Positions 55,300 through 64,000 of a stretch of 64,000 bases of DNA are shown here, in pieces. Position numbers and translations under genes: made by a program. Each line of letters opens with the position of its first letter. The stretch's first letter is position 1. The notes below the pieces were generated by a model that searched no databases, had not been told where the DNA came from, and saw nothing but the letters and a program-made list of their open reading frames with translations. This DNA is from Thauera sp. (lineage in GTDB: Bacteria > Pseudomonadota > Gammaproteobacteria > Burkholderiales > Rhodocyclaceae): the NCBI GenBank assembly GCA_017302295.1, contig JAFLDS010000008.1, positions 64,992 to 128,991 of the forward strand, read 5' to 3'.

Positions 55300-55318
55300 G
55301 ACAACTCCTCTTTCTTGA

Positions 55319-56782
55319 TCAAAGTGCTTTGCGCAGACTGACCGGCGGGATATTGAGCGATTCACGATACTTGGCGATGGTCCGCCTTGCGACGACGATA
55401 CCCTGCTGGCCCAACAGCTCGGCAATCTTGGCGTCGGACAGAGGTTTCCGCCTGTCTTCCGCGTCGACCAGCTGGCGAATCAGCGCGCGAATCGCCGTGG
55501 AAGAAGCCGCTCCACCGGTATCGGTGGCGACGTGACTGCCGAAGAAATACTTGAGTTCGAACACACCGCGCGGCGTCGCCATGTACTTCTGCGTGGTCAC
55601 GCGAGACACGGTGGATTCGTGCAGCTCGAGCTGGTCTGCGATCTCCCGGAGGGTAAGTGGCCGCATTGCCACGTCCCCATGATCGAAGAACTGCCGCTGC
55701 TGGTCAACGATGGCCTGCGAGACACGCAGGATGGTGTCGAAGCGTTGCTGCACGTTCTTGATCAGCCAGCGCGCTTCCTGCAGTTGGCCGGTGAGTCCGC
55801 CGCCTTGCCCGCGATGCTGCTGCAGGATGCTGGCGTAGAGCTGGTTGATGCGCAGGCGCGGCATCGCCTCCGGGTTCAGCGCCACCGTCCACCGGTTGCG
55901 CAGCTTGCGCACCACGACGTCGGGCAGCACGTAGCGCGTCTCCTCGGTCGAATGTTGCGAGCCGGGGTGGGGGTCGAGGCTGCAGATCAGCGCCTGGGCG
56001 GCGCGCAGGGCGTCGTCGTCGCAACCGGTGAGCTTCCTGAGCTTGGCGAAGTTGCGCTCGGCAAGAAGTTCGAGATGGCGGTCGACGATCTGCAGCGCCA
56101 GATTGCGGCTGGCCGACGCCGGCAGCGCGCGCAACTGCAGGGACAGGCATTCCTGCGGCGTGCGGGCGCCGATGCCGGCCGGTTCGAGGTTCTGCACATG
56201 GCGCAGGGCGATGGCGAGCTCGTCGAGCTCGACTTCCAGCTCGGCGGGCAGTAGTTCGAGCAGTTCCTCGAGGGTCTGGTGCAGGTAGCCGTCGTCGTCC
56301 AGGGCTTCGATGATGAAGCGCACCAGCGCGCGATCGCGATCGCTCAGGGGCGACAGCGCGACCTGGAGGTCGAGGTGGTCGCGCAGCGAGATGCCGGCGG
56401 CCTGGAACTCCTGGTAATCGACGTCGTCGTCGTCATCGCGGGAGCCGCTGCCGCCGCTGCCCACGCTCGACCAGTCCATGCCTTCGTCGAGGCCGGTCGA
56501 GGATTCGCCTTCGCTGCGGGCCTCGCCTTCGGTGCGGGTTTCGCCGCTCTCGCTCGCGCCGGCACTCTCCGCGGCCGGCGCTGCGGGACCGGCCGCTGCA
56601 GCCGACGGGGCGAAGTCGCTGCCGTCGCCGTCCGCGCGCTCGAGCATCGGGTTCTCGAGCAGGAAACGCTCGATCTCCTGGTTCAGCTCAAGCGTCGACA
56701 ACTGCAGCAGCTTGATCGACTGCTGCAGCTGCGGCGTGAGCGTGAGGTGCTGTGAGAGCTTGAGCTGAAGGCTGGGTTTCAT
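55319..56782 (-). CDS. rpoN: RNA polymerase sigma-54 factor
   Basis: The 487-residue protein has the Gln/Leu-rich activator region I (LKLSQHLTLTPQLQQSIKLLQLSTLELNQEI), an acidic Glu/Ser/Gly linker (about 55-115), and the RpoN box ARRTIAKYRE at 465-474. It directs RNA polymerase to -24/-12 promoters with an activator. It follows lptB by 13 bp. Confidence 0.97.
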   Translation of the reverse strand: MKPSLQLKLSQHLTLTPQLQQSIKLLQLSTLELNQEIERFLLENPMLERADGDGSDFAPSAAAAGPAAPAAESAGASESGETRTEGEARSEGESSTGLDEGMDWSSVGSGGSGSRDDDDDVDYQEFQAAGISLRDHLDLQVALSPLSDRDRALVRFIIEALDDDGYLHQTLEELLELLPAELEVELDELAIALRHVQNLEPAGIGARTPQECLSLQLRALPASASRNLALQIVDRHLELLAERNFAKLRKLTGCDDDALRAAQALICSLDPHPGSQHSTEETRYVLPDVVVRKLRNRWTVALNPEAMPRLRINQLYASILQQHRGQGGGLTGQLQEARWLIKNVQQRFDTILRVSQAIVDQQRQFFDHGDVAMRPLTLREIADQLELHESTVSRVTTQKYMATPRGVFELKYFFGSHVATDTGGAASSTAIRALIRQLVDAEDRRKPLSDAKIAELLGQQGIVVARRTIAKYRESLNIPPVSLRKAL

Positions 56783-56795
56783 GGACGGGCAGGCT

Positions 56796-57504
<709 letters not shown>

Positions 57505-57518
<14 letters not shown>

Positions 57519-57954
57519 CGATGGGCTCTTTCAGCAGTTTGCGGATCACATCGACCGCAAATCCGCGGGTTTGCAGGAAACGGGCCTGGCGGGCCCATTC
57601 GCGGGCATCGGCCGGTGCCGCACCGAACTTTGCGTGCCACACCGTGCGCGCCCGATCGAGTTCCGATTCTACGCACTCGCCGGCGATCGCCTCGTCGACC
57701 AGTTCGCGCTCGAGCCCGCGTCGCGCGAGCTCGCTGCGCAGCCGCATCGCGCCGAAGCGGCCCGCCTTGCTGCGCACCCAGGCCGCAGCGAAGCGGCTGT
57801 CGGACTGCAGGCCGAGATCGCTCATGCGTGCAAGCACCGCCTCGATTTCCTCTGCGCTGCCGTAACTGCCGAGCTTGCGCGCAAGCTCGGCGCGGGAGTG
57901 GTCGCGTTGCGCGAGATAGCGCAGGGCGCGCTCGCGCAGGCTGGGCTCGCTCAT
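57505..57954 (-). CDS. recX: Regulatory protein RecX
   Basis: The 149-residue helical protein has repeated three-helix units ([60 protein letters not shown]), the RecX pattern. It restrains RecA filaments. It follows recA by 22 bp and overlaps lptB. Confidence 0.93.
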
Positions 57955-57976
57955 GAGCGGCTTGTCGGGCCGGGAC

Positions 57977-59017
<1,041 letters not shown>

Positions 59018-59174
59018 GAGAGTCATTCCTGAGTGATATGCAGATTATGGCACAGAGATTGCAGGGATGTTGTGTGAGCAGCCCTGATGGTCGCAGTGTA
59101 AGACGTGAATATATTTACAGCAAATCCCCTGCAACAAGCGCTGTCCGCCGGGCGCTCTGCGAGGGGTCGATCTG

Positions 59175-59663
59175 TCAGCCTGCGATCGCGAGCAGCCCGC
59201 GCAGGGCGTGTTCGACGGCCTGCAGGCGCACCGCCTCGCGATCGCCCGCAAAGTGCAGCGTCGCGACCCGCGGCGCCTCGCCGGCGACGGCCCAGGCGAT
59301 GCACACCATGCCCACCGGCTTGCCCGGGCTGCCGCCGCCCGGCCCGGCCACACCCGACACCGCGACCGCCACCTGGGCGCGGCTGTGCGTCAGGGCGCCT
59401 GCGGCCATCTCGCCTGCTGTGGCCTCGCTGACCGCGCCATGGGTGGCGAGGGTGAGCGGCGACACGCCCAGCATGTCGACCTTGGCTGCGTTGGAATAGG
59501 TGACGAAGCCGCGGTCGAACCAGACCGAACTGCCGGCGGTCGCGGTCACCGCCTCGGCGATCCAGCCGCCGGTGCACGATTCGGCGGTGGCAAGCATCCA
59601 GCCACGCGCGGCCAGCGCCTGGCCGACGGCCACGGAGAGCGAGGCAAGGGAGGTCGTCATCAT
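59175..59663 (-). CDS. CinA C-terminal domain protein (nicotinamide-nucleotide amidase)
   Basis: The 162-residue protein has LATAESCTGGWIAEAVTATAGSS (catalytic Ser/Lys region) and VAVSGVAGPGGGSPGKPVGMVCIAW, the PncC/CinA-C family. It removes the amide of NMN to recycle pyridine nucleotides. It starts in ATGATG over the pgpA stop, so the two are coupled. Confidence 0.92.
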   Translation of the reverse strand: MMTTSLASLSVAVGQALAARGWMLATAESCTGGWIAEAVTATAGSSVWFDRGFVTYSNAAKVDMLGVSPLTLATHGAVSEATAGEMAAGALTHSRAQVAVAVSGVAGPGGGSPGKPVGMVCIAWAVAGEAPRVATLHFAGDREAVRLQAVEHALRGLLAIAG

Positions 59664-60142
59664 GCGCCGAACGTCGCCACGAGCACCGCGAGCGCGAGCA
59701 GGGTGTAGCCGGCCGCGATCAGGTCGTCGAACATCACGCCGAAGCCCCCCTTGAAACTGCGGTCGGCCCAGCGCACCGGCGGTGGCTTGACGATGTCGAA
59801 GAAGCGGAAAAGCCCGACGGCGATCGCCTGCCACATCAGCGTCTTGGGAGTGAACACCAGCACCAGCCAGGTCGCGACCATTTCGTCCCAGACGATGCCG
59901 CCATGGTCGGGCACGCCCAGCGCCTGGCCGGTGCGCTGCGCTGCGAGGATGCCGGCGACGAACAAGCTGGCGAGCAGGGCGAGAAACACGAACTCGTTCA
60001 GCGGCGTGCGGATCAGCGGGTAGACGGCCCAGGCCAGCAAAGTGCCCGCGGTGCCGGGCGCCCAGGGCGACAGGCCGGAGCCGAAGCCGAGCGAGATGAA
60101 GTGGGCGGGATGGCTCAGCAGCAGGCGGGCAGTGGGGCGCAT
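59660..60142 (-). CDS. pgpA: Phosphatidylglycerophosphatase A
   Basis: The 160-residue membrane protein has FISLGFGSGLSPWAPGTAGTLLAW and DHGGIVWDEMVATWLV, the PgpA signature, with several transmembrane segments. It dephosphorylates PGP to phosphatidylglycerol. It lies between thiL and cinA, 15 bp after thiL. Confidence 0.95.
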   Translation of the reverse strand: MRPTARLLLSHPAHFISLGFGSGLSPWAPGTAGTLLAWAVYPLIRTPLNEFVFLALLASLFVAGILAAQRTGQALGVPDHGGIVWDEMVATWLVLVFTPKTLMWQAIAVGLFRFFDIVKPPPVRWADRSFKGGFGVMFDDLIAAGYTLLALAVLVATFGA

Positions 60143-60157
60143 GGGGGCGGAAGGCGT

Positions 60158-61117
60158 TCAGGCGAAGTGATCGTAACCGGTGGCAGGCGCGGGGCGCAGG
60201 CGGCCATCGGCGTCGCGCAGCTGCAGTTCGCCGCTGCCTGCGTCAACACTGCCGATGCGGTGCAGCGCAACGCCGGCGCGCGCCCCGGCGGCGGCGACCG
60301 CCTGGCGCGCAGCAGGTGGCGCGCTGAAGAGCAGTTCGTAATCGTCGCCGCCCGACAACAGGCAGCGGCGGGCGAACTCGGGCGCCGCGCCGGTCTCGAG
60401 CAGCGTCGCCAGCGGCAGCGCGGCGAGGTCGACGGTGGCGCCGACGCGCGAGCGCTCGAGGATGTGCGCCAGATCGCCGAGCAGCCCGTCCGACACATCC
60501 AGCATCGCGCTGGCAATGCCGCGCAGCGCCAGCCCGAGCGCGACGCGTGGCTGCGGACGGTGGAGTGCGTCGAGACAGCGTGTGCGGCCGGCGTCGGTCA
60601 GGGCAGCTTCGCCGCGCAATGCGGCGAGCCCCAGCGCGGCCAGTCCCGGCTGGCCGGAGATCCACAGATCGTCGCCGGGGCGCGCGCCGCCGCGGGTGAT
60701 CGCCGCGCCTGCCGGCACTTCGCCGATGATCGTCACCGTCATGTTCAGTGGCCCGCGCGTGGTGTCGCCGCCGACGAGATCGACGCCGTAGGCGTGCGCG
60801 CAATCGAATAGGCCGCGGGCGAAAGCGGCGATCCACGTTTCGTCGGCCGCCGGAAGGGCGATCGCGAGCAGCGCCCAGCGCGGCTCTGCGCCCATCGCAG
60901 CGATGTCCGAGATATTGACCGCGAGCGTCTTCCAGCCGAGCAGGGTGGGGTCGGCGTCGGCAAAGAAATGCGTGCCCGCCACCAGCATGTCGGTCGACAC
61001 AGCAAGCTGCATGCCGGCGCGCGGCGCCATCAGCGCGGCGTCGTCGCCGACGGCGAGATCGCAGTGCGCCGCGGCACGGTCGAAGTGACGGCGGATGAGG
61101 TCGAATTCGGAAGGCAT
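60158..61117 (-). CDS. thiL: Thiamine-monophosphate kinase
   Basis: The protein (319 residues from ATG 61117) has MPSEFDLIRRHF, AVGDDAALM (nucleotide site), STDMLVAGTHFF, VDLVGGDTTRG and ISGQPGLAALG, the ThiL family. It makes thiamine pyrophosphate from TMP. It is first of the thiL-pgpA-cinA run. Confidence 0.95.
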   Translation of the reverse strand: MPSEFDLIRRHFDRAAAHCDLAVGDDAALMAPRAGMQLAVSTDMLVAGTHFFADADPTLLGWKTLAVNISDIAAMGAEPRWALLAIALPAADETWIAAFARGLFDCAHAYGVDLVGGDTTRGPLNMTVTIIGEVPAGAAITRGGARPGDDLWISGQPGLAALGLAALRGEAALTDAGRTRCLDALHRPQPRVALGLALRGIASAMLDVSDGLLGDLAHILERSRVGATVDLAALPLATLLETGAAPEFARRCLLSGGDDYELLFSAPPAARQAVAAAGARAGVALHRIGSVDAGSGELQLRDADGRLRPAPATGYDHFA

Positions 61118-61217
61118 GGCAACGCGCGTGCGCCACAAGTCGGGGCGTGCAAGCTTACCGCAGCGACGCGGCTGCGGCACGGTTGCCGGTGGGTTCTTCC
61201 TGACCGACCGGGTTTGG

Positions 61218-61754
61218 TCAGGGGCGGCGGCCGGTGAGCGTTTCCTTCAGCGCGTCCCAGTCGACCGCATCGAGGGTGTTCTTCACCAGCAGGCCGAGGT
61301 CGGTGTCCCCTTCCAAGCGCAGGCGGCGGCTGAAGAACAGCGTGTCGGGGTCTTCCTCGCGCAGCGCCAGCGCCAGGTAGTCGCGCAGCGTGGCCGAGAT
61401 GATCAGGTCCGGTTTGGCGTCCGCGCCTGCGACGACGCGGCGGAAGCCCTGCTCGGCCAGCGTGAAGTCCAGCCGCAGCCCGGCGTCGAGCACCCGCATC
61501 TGCAGATGCCGGCCGCTCAGCGGTTCCAGCGTGTCGCGCGGCAGCACGCGCTCGAGGGCCAGGTTCAGCGCGACGGTCAGGGCCTTGACCGCCGGCCGCT
61601 GCGGCAGGCGCGTGATCAGCCGGGCGGCCGGTGCCGGCAGAGTGAAGTCCGGAATGCGCAGCGACTGCAGCCGGTCGACAAGACGTTGGCGCAGGCTGCC
61701 CGGGAGCAAGCGGGCCAGCACCGACGGCGCGACGGGGAAGGGAAAGGCACTCAT
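61218..61754 (-). CDS. ubiT: SCP2-domain accessory protein UbiT
   Basis: The 178-residue protein is an SCP2/UbiT member (ALNLALERVLPRDTLEPLSGRHLQMRVLDAGLRLDFTL, DLIISATLRDYLAL). UbiT carries the hydrophobic precursors in O2-independent ubiquinone synthesis together with UbiU and UbiV just upstream in the same transcript. Confidence 0.92.
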   Translation of the reverse strand: MSAFPFPVAPSVLARLLPGSLRQRLVDRLQSLRIPDFTLPAPAARLITRLPQRPAVKALTVALNLALERVLPRDTLEPLSGRHLQMRVLDAGLRLDFTLAEQGFRRVVAGADAKPDLIISATLRDYLALALREEDPDTLFFSRRLRLEGDTDLGLLVKNTLDAVDWDALKETLTGRRP

Positions 61755-61796
61755 GTGGGGTCTCCGTACCGGGCGGGGGAACTGGCGGGGCGCTCT

Positions 61797-62708
61797 TCAG
61801 GCGGCGACGTATTGCTCTGCGCCTGCGCGGCCATGCCAGAAGCCGTTGCAAGGTTCCTCGACCATCAGCGCACGGCTGTCGGCCAGAGCCTCGGCGGGGC
61901 TGCGCACGCCATCCAGCGCGGCGCGGAACAGTTCGGCGATCTGGCGCGTGTGCGCCCCTTGCGGACTGATGCGCAGCACTTCGGCCTGACCACGCACCGC
62001 AGCGAGGTCATCGAGCAGGTTGTGCACCCGCGCCGACTGCGTCTGCACGCCGTTGAGGGTCAGGAAGGGCTCGCCCTCGCGCGTCTTCAACGGGATGCCG
62101 TCCATGAGCGACAGGCAGCGGAACTCGCAGGTGTCCTTCTGCAGGTTGAAATGGCGTGCGGTGAAGCAGCGCGCCGAGTGCGCCAGCGGCAGGCGGCCAT
62201 AGGCAAACACCTCGGTTTCGACCCGCGTCGGCAGGGCGGCGCGCAGTTCGGCCAGCGCCGCGCCGGACATCTCCGGCGCCACTGCCCAGCGCGTCGCGCC
62301 CGACTCCATCATCATCGCCAGCGTCGGCGGATTGAAGATGTTCAAGGTCGGGCCGGCCACCCAGTTGCGCACCCCGGCATCGGCGAGCAGCCGCACCGCG
62401 CCCATGTCGTTGGCTTCGACGCGGAAGTCACCCTGCGCGACGATGCGGCGCAGCACCTTGAGGTCCGATTCGGATTCGATCAGCCCTTGCGTGCTCAGCA
62501 CCACCTCCTTGCCCGCGGCGGCGAGCACGTCGCCGACCTCGATCCAGTCGTCCAGCCGCAGCTCGTGCCGGCGCGAACACACCGTCTCGCCCAGATAGAC
62601 GCTGTCGATCGTGCTTTCGGCGATGTCGGCGTAGAAGTCGAGCACGCTCTGGCGCGGCCAGTAATACAGCAATGGGCCCAGCGCCAGCTTCATCGGGGTT
62701 TCGCTCAT
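61797..62708 (-). CDS. ubiV: O2-independent ubiquinone hydroxylation protein UbiV
   Basis: The 303-residue U32-family protein has LGPLLYYWPRQSVLDFYADIAES, ETVCSRRHELRLDDW, AYGRLPLAHSARCFTARHF and a cysteine set (DTCEFRC) that holds the [4Fe-4S] cluster. It forms a complex with UbiU for hydroxylation of the quinone ring without oxygen. It follows ubiU by 7 bp. Confidence 0.93.
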   Translation of the reverse strand: MSETPMKLALGPLLYYWPRQSVLDFYADIAESTIDSVYLGETVCSRRHELRLDDWIEVGDVLAAAGKEVVLSTQGLIESESDLKVLRRIVAQGDFRVEANDMGAVRLLADAGVRNWVAGPTLNIFNPPTLAMMMESGATRWAVAPEMSGAALAELRAALPTRVETEVFAYGRLPLAHSARCFTARHFNLQKDTCEFRCLSLMDGIPLKTREGEPFLTLNGVQTQSARVHNLLDDLAAVRGQAEVLRISPQGAHTRQIAELFRAALDGVRSPAEALADSRALMVEEPCNGFWHGRAGAEQYVAA

Positions 62709-62715
62709 GCGGGTC

Positions 62716-63729
62716 TCACTTCCACGGACGGTAGTAGGCGCCCAGGGTATGGCTCTGGCCTTCGGACACCTTGTTGAGTTCGGCCATCCAGGCCGGCGTC
62801 ACCGCGAAGGCGGCAGGCGCGGCCTGCAATTTGTCGAGTGCGGCACGCCACACCTTGGTCACCTGAGCCACGTAGGCGGGGCTGCGCTGGCGGCCTTCGA
62901 TCTTGATCGCGCGGATGCCGATGCGCGCGAGCTCGGGCAGCAGTTCCAGCGTGTTGAGGCTGGTCGGCTCCTCAAGCGCGTAGTAGGTCTCGTCATTGAC
63001 CTCGAAGCGGCCCTTGCACAGCGTCGGATAACCGGCGCGCTCGCCGTCGGCGAAGCGGTCGATGAGGATGCCGTTGAGCCGTGTCTCCATGCCGCGCGGC
63101 GTGTCTTCCCAGCGCACATGCTTGCCGGGCGAGCATGCGCCGTTGCAGTTGGGCGATTCGCCAGTGGCGTAGGCCGACAGCGCGCAGCGGCCCTCGACCA
63201 TCACGCACAGCCCGCCAAAGCCGAACACCTCGATCTCCACCGGCGTATTGGCGATGACGCTCTCGACCTGCGCCATCGACAGCACCCGCGGCAGCACCGC
63301 GCGCTGGATGCCGAAGCGCTCGTGGTAGAAGTTGATGGCCTCGTAGCTGGTGGCCGAGCCCTGCACCGACAGGTGCAACCTGAGCTGCGGATGCGTCTTC
63401 GCCGCATAGGCCATCAGTCCCGGGTCGGCGAGGATGACGGCATCGACGCCGTATTCCGCCGCGCGATCGAGCGCGGCCGTCCACGCGCTCCAGTTGGACG
63501 CCTGCGGATAGGTGTTGAGTGCGAGCAGCACCTTGCGGCGGCGCGCGTGCGCATAGGCGATGCCTTCGCGCACCTGGGCCGGATCGAAGTTCAGGCCGCT
63601 GAAATTGCGCGCGTTGGTCGCGTCCTTGAAGCCGAGATAGACGCAGTCGGCGCCGTGGTCGATCGCGGTCTTGAGCGCGGGCAGGCTGCCGGCGGGGCAG
63701 ACGAGCTCGATGGAGGGTGTGACGGTCAT
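62716..63729 (-). CDS. ubiU: O2-independent ubiquinone hydroxylation protein UbiU
   Basis: The 337-residue U32 peptidase-family protein has ELVCPAGSLPALKTAIDHGADCVYLGF and the cysteine run GGLCVMVEGRCALSAY and PNCNGACSPGKHVRWE for [4Fe-4S] binding. It works with UbiV and UbiT to make ubiquinone in denitrifying or fermentative growth. An FNR-like box lies 60-77 bp upstream. Confidence 0.94.
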   Translation of the reverse strand: MTVTPSIELVCPAGSLPALKTAIDHGADCVYLGFKDATNARNFSGLNFDPAQVREGIAYAHARRRKVLLALNTYPQASNWSAWTAALDRAAEYGVDAVILADPGLMAYAAKTHPQLRLHLSVQGSATSYEAINFYHERFGIQRAVLPRVLSMAQVESVIANTPVEIEVFGFGGLCVMVEGRCALSAYATGESPNCNGACSPGKHVRWEDTPRGMETRLNGILIDRFADGERAGYPTLCKGRFEVNDETYYALEEPTSLNTLELLPELARIGIRAIKIEGRQRSPAYVAQVTKVWRAALDKLQAAPAAFAVTPAWMAELNKVSEGQSHTLGAYYRPWK

Positions 63730-63788
63730 GAGGATGCGGAGCCCGGTTCTTGAAGCCCCGCAACCCTAAGCGTGCGGACGCGTCGCTG

Positions 63789-63806
63789 CTTTGACCCGTG
63801 TCAAAG
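63789..63806 (-). promoter_or_regulatory. FNR/CRP-type box upstream of ubiUVT
   Basis: CTTTGAC-CCGT-GTCAAAG is a perfect palindrome close to the FNR box TTGAT-N4-ATCAA. A -10-like TAGGGT (63763-63768, minus) puts its centre at about -41.5, the spacing for class II FNR activation. It lies between ubiU and the next gene. Confidence 0.65.
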
Positions 63807-63824
63807 GCAGGCGACGCGGACCCC

Positions 63825-64000
63825 TCAGCGCGAGGTGTGGTGGGTCGTCGCCGCGGCGTGGTGGTGGCCGGCGTGCGGACGGTGGTGCGGCGCCGGTCCG
63901 AACAGACCGCCCACCAGCATGCCGGTCGCGCTGGCGATCAGGCCAAAGAGCTGCGGCTCGATGTCGCCCGCCGGAACGAAGAGCTCGAACAGCAGCCAGG
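63825..64000 (-). CDS. Membrane transporter C-terminus (probable sodium:solute symporter), partial
   Basis: The last 58 codons of a minus-strand gene are present, ending at the stop at 63825-63827. The peptide (WLLFELFVPAGDIEPQLFGL, then IASATGMLVGGLFGPAPHH) has the end of a last transmembrane helix and a His-rich tail. It resembles sodium:solute symporters of this order. Most of the gene lies beyond the window. Confidence 0.6.
   Translation of the reverse strand, partial: WLLFELFVPAGDIEPQLFGLIASATGMLVGGLFGPAPHHRPHAGHHHAAATTHHTSR

Noticed and set aside
59105-59120. SOS (LexA) box before recA
   Set aside because: GTGA-N8-ACAG keeps only one half of CTGT-N8-ACAG, so it is not claimed.

Overview
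The window is GC-rich DNA (AT-rich only at promoters and the CRISPR leader) from a betaproteobacterium. It is most likely a member of the Rhodocyclales close to Thauera, Azoarcus or Aromatoleum. The reasons are an aromatic-acid type hydroxylase/isomerase/hydrolase operon beside two LIV-type ABC transporters, the anaerobic ubiquinone genes ubiU-ubiV-ubiT, the rpoN-hpf-ptsN-hprK cluster and a MidA/pteridine reductase/TtcA neighbourhood. No rRNA or tRNA gene was seen. The species is inferred, not proven.

Positions 1-11,704 hold a complete type I-E CRISPR-Cas locus, read right to left. In order of transcription it contains a WYL regulator, cas3, a gap, cse1, cse2, cas7e, cas5e, cas6e, an antitoxin/PIN-toxin pair, cas1, cas2, an AT-rich leader, and an array with 11 identical complete repeats plus the tail of another at the window edge. 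Two things stand out. First, the cas3-cse1 gap holds a hidden two-repeat mini-CRISPR on the opposite strand (7789-7878): two degenerate repeats at the exact 29+32 spacing of the array, both keeping the Cas6 hairpin. The first 11 bases of its 'spacer' recur at 7718-7728, next to an AAG PAM, inside the predicted cse1 promoter. This is the layout of a Cas-regulating RNA that uses Cascade to repress its own operon. Second, a Phd/UPF0175 antitoxin and DUF3368 PIN toxin are built into the operon directly in front of cas1, with their own palindromic operator.

Positions 11,808-18,170 hold an IclR regulator and a divergent catabolic operon: an atypical MBL-fold protein, FAD monooxygenase, DUF2783, VOC protein, fumarylacetoacetase-family hydrolase and maleylacetoacetate/maleylpyruvate isomerase. 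A palindrome sits between the -35 and -10 of the operon promoter. Positions 18,207-20,251 hold housekeeping and membrane stress genes (DUF1840, HPRT, YqjK/YqjE/YqjD-like). Positions 20,415-30,069 hold a plus-strand transport block: two complete LivH/M/G/F sets, one Tat-exported binding protein, and two hemerythrin-domain proteins, one after each set.

Positions 30,083-51,840 are core genes (xthA, pyrE, a molybdopterin oxidoreductase overlapping a sirtuin, a giant FAD/Fe-S dehydrogenase, psiF, a degenerate cyclase-FHA protein, ttcA, pteridine reductase, midA, hydrolase/GST, cca, NDUFA9-like, slt, 5-FTHF cyclo-ligase). Positions 51,856-61,117 hold ilvA and the runs recA-recX-lptB-rpoN-hpf-ptsN-hprK and thiL-pgpA-cinA. 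Positions 61,218-63,729 hold ubiU-ubiV-ubiT behind an FNR-type box, and the window ends inside a membrane transporter gene.
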